A stretch of 17,507 bases of DNA from positions 1-17,507 of the forward strand of contig JAQXHB010000068.1 in assembly GCA_029007015.1 (NCBI GenBank), in the 5' to 3' direction. Below, piece by piece: positions 15,640 to 17,507 of this stretch; the first letter of the stretch is position 1, and every line of letters starts with the position of its first letter. A program made the translations under genes and the position numbers. A model generated the notes under the pieces. That model ran no database searches, was not told the origin of the DNA, and worked only from the letters and a program-made list of their open reading frames with translations. The stretch comes from Bacillota bacterium. Its GTDB lineage: Bacteria > Bacillota > Clostridia > Oscillospirales > Acutalibacteraceae.

Positions 15640-16659
15640 TTACATAATGAGCATCGCGTCACCGAATGAGAAAAACCGGTATTTTTCCGCCACCGCGGTG
15701 CGGTAGGCATTCATCGTGTGCTCATACCCCGCAAAGGCGGACACCAGCATTATGAGGGTGCTCTCGGGCAGGTGAAAATTGGTGATGAGTCCGTCCATAC
15801 ACTTGAATTTGTATCCCGGATAAATGAAAATACCGGTGTCGCCCGAACACTCCTCAATGGCACCGCGACCGGCAACGCTCTCGACAGTGCGGCAGCTTGT
15901 GGTGCCCACACATATCACTCGGCCGCCCTCCGCCTTTGTGCGGTTGATGAGTTCGGCCGTCTCGCGCGGCATGCGGTAGTGCTCAGTGTGCATCTTGTGC
16001 TGTTCGATGTCCTCCTCCTTAACCGGGCGGAATGTGCCCAGCCCCACATGCAGGGTAACATAGCCGATATTGACTCCCTTGTCGCGCAGGCGTTTGAGCA
16101 GCTCCGGTGTAAAGTGCAGTCCCGCCGTCGGAGCCGCCGCAGAGCCGAGTTCGCGCGAGTAAACGGTCTGGTAGCGCTCCTTGTCCTCCAACTTCTCTTT
16201 TATGTACGGCGGCAAAGGCATTTGCCCTATCATGTCCAGCGTACGGTAAAAATCATTTTCGTGCTCAAAGTGCACCAGTCGGTTGCCGCCCTCAAGCACA
16301 TCTATAACTTCGCCGCGCATGACGCCGTCACCAAAGGTAAACCGGTCACCGACTTTGGCCTTTTTGCCGGGGCCGGCCAGACACTCCCACACGCTTTGCT
16401 CATGCTGATTGAGCAGTACAAATTCGACCACCGCGCCGGTCGTGCGCGTGCCGTAAATGCGCGCCGGCAGTACGCGCGTGTCGTTGAGTATCAAGCAGTC
16501 GCCCGCCTTGAGCATATCGACAATATCGTAAAAATGGCGGTGCTTAATCTCGCCGCTTTGTCTCGAGAGGGTCATCAGCCGTGACTCGTCGCGCTGCTCG
16601 AGCGGCACCTGCGCGATAAGTTGCTCGGGCAAGTCGTAGTAAAAATCGCTTTTTTTCAT
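15640..16659 (-). CDS. queA: S-adenosylmethionine:tRNA ribosyltransferase-isomerase
   Basis: QueA transfers and isomerises the ribosyl group of SAM onto 7-aminomethyl-7-deazaguanine in tRNA, making epoxyqueuosine at the wobble position. The protein has 339 residues, a normal length. The start is ATG with GGAGG at 16671-16667 on the - strand, seven bases upstream. Family motifs include FYYDLPEQLIAQVPLEQRDE at the N-terminus, CLILNDTRVLPAR, WECLAGPGKKAKVGDRF, SAAAPTAGLHFTPELL, VTLHVGLGTFRPV, EHYRMP, VICVGTTSCRTVES and TNFHLPESTLIMLVSAFAG. Its usual neighbours (tgt, ruvB, yajC) are not in the window. It is transcribed towards the DUF4160/DUF2442 remnants and divergently from asd. Nothing looks damaged. 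Confidence 0.97.
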   Translation of the reverse strand: MKKSDFYYDLPEQLIAQVPLEQRDESRLMTLSRQSGEIKHRHFYDIVDMLKAGDCLILNDTRVLPARIYGTRTTGAVVEFVLLNQHEQSVWECLAGPGKKAKVGDRFTFGDGVMRGEVIDVLEGGNRLVHFEHENDFYRTLDMIGQMPLPPYIKEKLEDKERYQTVYSRELGSAAAPTAGLHFTPELLKRLRDKGVNIGYVTLHVGLGTFRPVKEEDIEQHKMHTEHYRMPRETAELINRTKAEGGRVICVGTTSCRTVESVAGRGAIEECSGDTGIFIYPGYKFKCMDGLITNFHLPESTLIMLVSAFAGYEHTMNAYRTAVAEKYRFFSFGDAMLIM

Positions 16660-16715
16660 TTACTGTCCTCCGTCCGTACACATGTTTATCGGGCTGTCCG
16701 CCGCATAAATAGTGT

Positions 16716-16744
16716 TTGACAAACATAGTGTTTAATGCTACAAT
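16716..16744 (+). promoter_or_regulatory. SigA-type promoter for asd
   Basis: TTGACA at 16716-16721 and TACAAT at 16739-16744 are 17 bases apart, with TG at 16736-16737 making an extended -10. Transcription should begin near 16751, giving a leader of about 145 bases before asd. A 9-base direct repeat ATAGTGTTT (16709-16717 and 16725-16733) and a small palindrome TGTTT-GAC-AAACA (16713-16725) overlap the -35 box and could be an operator. Confidence 0.85.
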
Positions 16745-16768
16745 ACAGTAGTAAAGCAGGGCGTGCAG

Positions 16769-16891
16769 ATGCAATTGCAACGCACACAGCAATACTTATA
16801 TTATATTGCCGTGGCGTCCGGTTTTCAACCGGTTTTTTTATTATTGTGCATTTTTCGTCTGCGGGCACCGTCATCGATCGGAAGGATTTGA
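16769..16891 (+). CDS. Possible 40-codon leader ORF spanning the asd leader terminator
   Basis: An ATG at 16769, about 18 bases after the predicted transcription start and seven bases after a weak AGGG (16758-16761), opens a 40-codon frame that ends at TGA 16889-16891, five bases before the asd ATG. The peptide begins MQLQRTQQYLYYIAVASGF and has a hydrophobic middle (PVFLLLCIF). The terminator hairpin at 16818-16839 lies inside it, so translating ribosomes could disrupt that hairpin. There is no run of Lys, Thr or Met codons as in a classical amino-acid attenuator. It could be a chance ORF; I do not recognise the peptide. Confidence 0.3.
   Translation: MQLQRTQQYLYYIAVASGFQPVFLLLCIFRLRAPSSIGRI
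16818..16839 (+). terminator. Intrinsic terminator inside the asd leader (attenuator candidate)
   Basis: CCGGTT at 16818-16823 pairs with AACCGG at 16827-16832 around a 3-base loop, and seven Ts follow at 16833-16839. It lies about 70-90 bases after the predicted start of transcription and 58 bases before asd. No second promoter is visible between it and asd, so asd expression should need read-through. Two weaker hairpins precede it (GCGTGCA 16761-16767 with TGCAACGC 16776-16783; GCAATA with TATTGC just after). Confidence 0.78.
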
Positions 16892-16896
16892 TAATA

Positions 16897-17507
16897 ATGA
16901 AGAGTAAGTACAATGTCGGCGTCATCGGCGCCACCGGAATGGTCGGTCAGCGTTTTCTGACCCTCCTTGAGAATCATCCGTGGTTCAATGTGACCGTTTT
17001 GGCCGCCAGCCCCCGTTCAGCCGGCAAGACATATGCCGAGGCTGTGGGCCCGCGCTGGGCTATGACCGCGCCCATGCCCGAGAAGTTCGCCGGCATGACC
17101 GTTATGAATGCCACTGACGATGTTGAAAAGATTGCATCGCTGGTTGATTTTGTTTTCTGCGCAGTTGACATGAAAAAGGATGAGATTCGCGCTCTGGAGG
17201 AAAAATACGCCAAGGCTGAGTGCCCCGTCGTATCCAACAACAGCGCTCACCGCGGCACTCCCGATGTGCCCATGATTTTGCCCGAACTCAATGCCGACCA
17301 TGCAAACATTATCCCCAAGCAGAGGGAGCGTCTGGGCACCAAGCGCGGATTCATTGCCGTCAAGCCCAACTGCTCACTGCAAGGTTATGTGCCGGCACTT
17401 TTCCCGCTTGATAAGGAATTTGGAGTTAAGCGCGTGCTGGTGTGCACATATCAAGCCATTTCAGGAGCCGGCAAAACATTTGACACATGGCCCGAAATGG
17501 TCGACAA
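16897..17507 (+). CDS. asd: Aspartate-semialdehyde dehydrogenase, archaeal/fungal-type (partial, cut by window end)
   Basis: This enzyme reduces aspartyl-4-phosphate to aspartate semialdehyde with NADPH, the branch point to lysine/diaminopimelate, threonine and methionine. Only the first 203 residues are in the window. The ATG at 16897 follows GGAAGGA at 16880-16886. The Rossmann NADP loop is GATGMVG at 11-17. SNNSAHRGTPDVPMILPELN (113-132) and the catalytic Cys159 in KPNCSLQGYVP are typical of the archaeal/fungal subclass rather than the common bacterial one (SNCS-type motif with different context). The later QAISGAG (186-192) also matches. The reading frame is open to the last base, so this is an edge truncation, not a broken gene. 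Its promoter and leader terminator are listed separately. Confidence 0.95.
   Translation, partial: MKSKYNVGVIGATGMVGQRFLTLLENHPWFNVTVLAASPRSAGKTYAEAVGPRWAMTAPMPEKFAGMTVMNATDDVEKIASLVDFVFCAVDMKKDEIRALEEKYAKAECPVVSNNSAHRGTPDVPMILPELNADHANIIPKQRERLGTKRGFIAVKPNCSLQGYVPALFPLDKEFGVKRVLVCTYQAISGAGKTFDTWPEMVD

Noticed and set aside
15718..16584. A 288-codon open frame on the + strand opposite queA
   Set aside because: It is an exact antisense shadow of queA, has low-complexity Ala/Arg/Val composition, no good ribosome binding site and no recognisable motif.
1..17507. CRISPR array, tRNA, rRNA, insertion sequence or phage genes
   Set aside because: No regularly spaced repeats, cloverleaf sequences, transposase motifs or terminal inverted repeats were seen on reading both strands.

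Overview
The window looks like a Bacillota (Firmicutes) chromosome, most likely an uncultured or gut Clostridia of the Oscillospiraceae/Ruminococcaceae kind. The reasons are strong GGAGG-type ribosome binding sites, frequent GTG and TTG starts, intermediate G+C, a lysine (L-box) riboswitch, sugar ABC transporters encoded without an ATPase, and an archaeal/fungal-type aspartate-semialdehyde dehydrogenase. The assignment to a class is inference; no rRNA or other marker is present.

Region 1 (46-12999, + strand) is one long co-directional cluster of nine genes closed by a strong intrinsic terminator. It encodes a lipoprotein solute-binding protein; a 966-residue composite solute-binding protein with two N-terminal carbohydrate-binding-like domains; a first pair of sugar ABC permeases; a secreted beta-propeller (NHL-like) protein with a C-terminal membrane anchor; a Yip1-family membrane protein; a large secreted DUF5696-type protein; and a second pair of sugar permeases. 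There is no ATPase, cytoplasmic glycosidase or regulator. All nine products are exported or membrane-embedded, so the cluster looks like a surface apparatus for binding, possibly processing, and importing a glycan, powered by an ATPase encoded elsewhere. The substrate cannot be read from the sequence.

Region 2 (13031-15073, + strand) is a self-contained lysine-responsive unit: a consensus promoter, a lysine riboswitch whose terminator and antiterminator can both be drawn, an NhaC-family antiporter-like transporter (probably a lysine transporter), and three stacked terminator-like hairpins.

Region 3 (15106 to about 15605, - strand) looks empty but holds the remains of two adjacent small genes, DUF4160 and DUF2442. 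They carry two frameshifts, one nonsense codon and a 5' truncation.

Region 4 (15640-17507) has queA (tRNA queuosine synthesis) on the - strand and, divergently, asd on the + strand, cut by the window end. asd has a consensus promoter and a leader with an intrinsic terminator inside a possible 40-codon leader ORF, which suggests attenuation. The lysine-regulated transporter and asd (lysine, threonine and methionine precursor supply) are thus near neighbours, separated only by the DUF remnants and queA.
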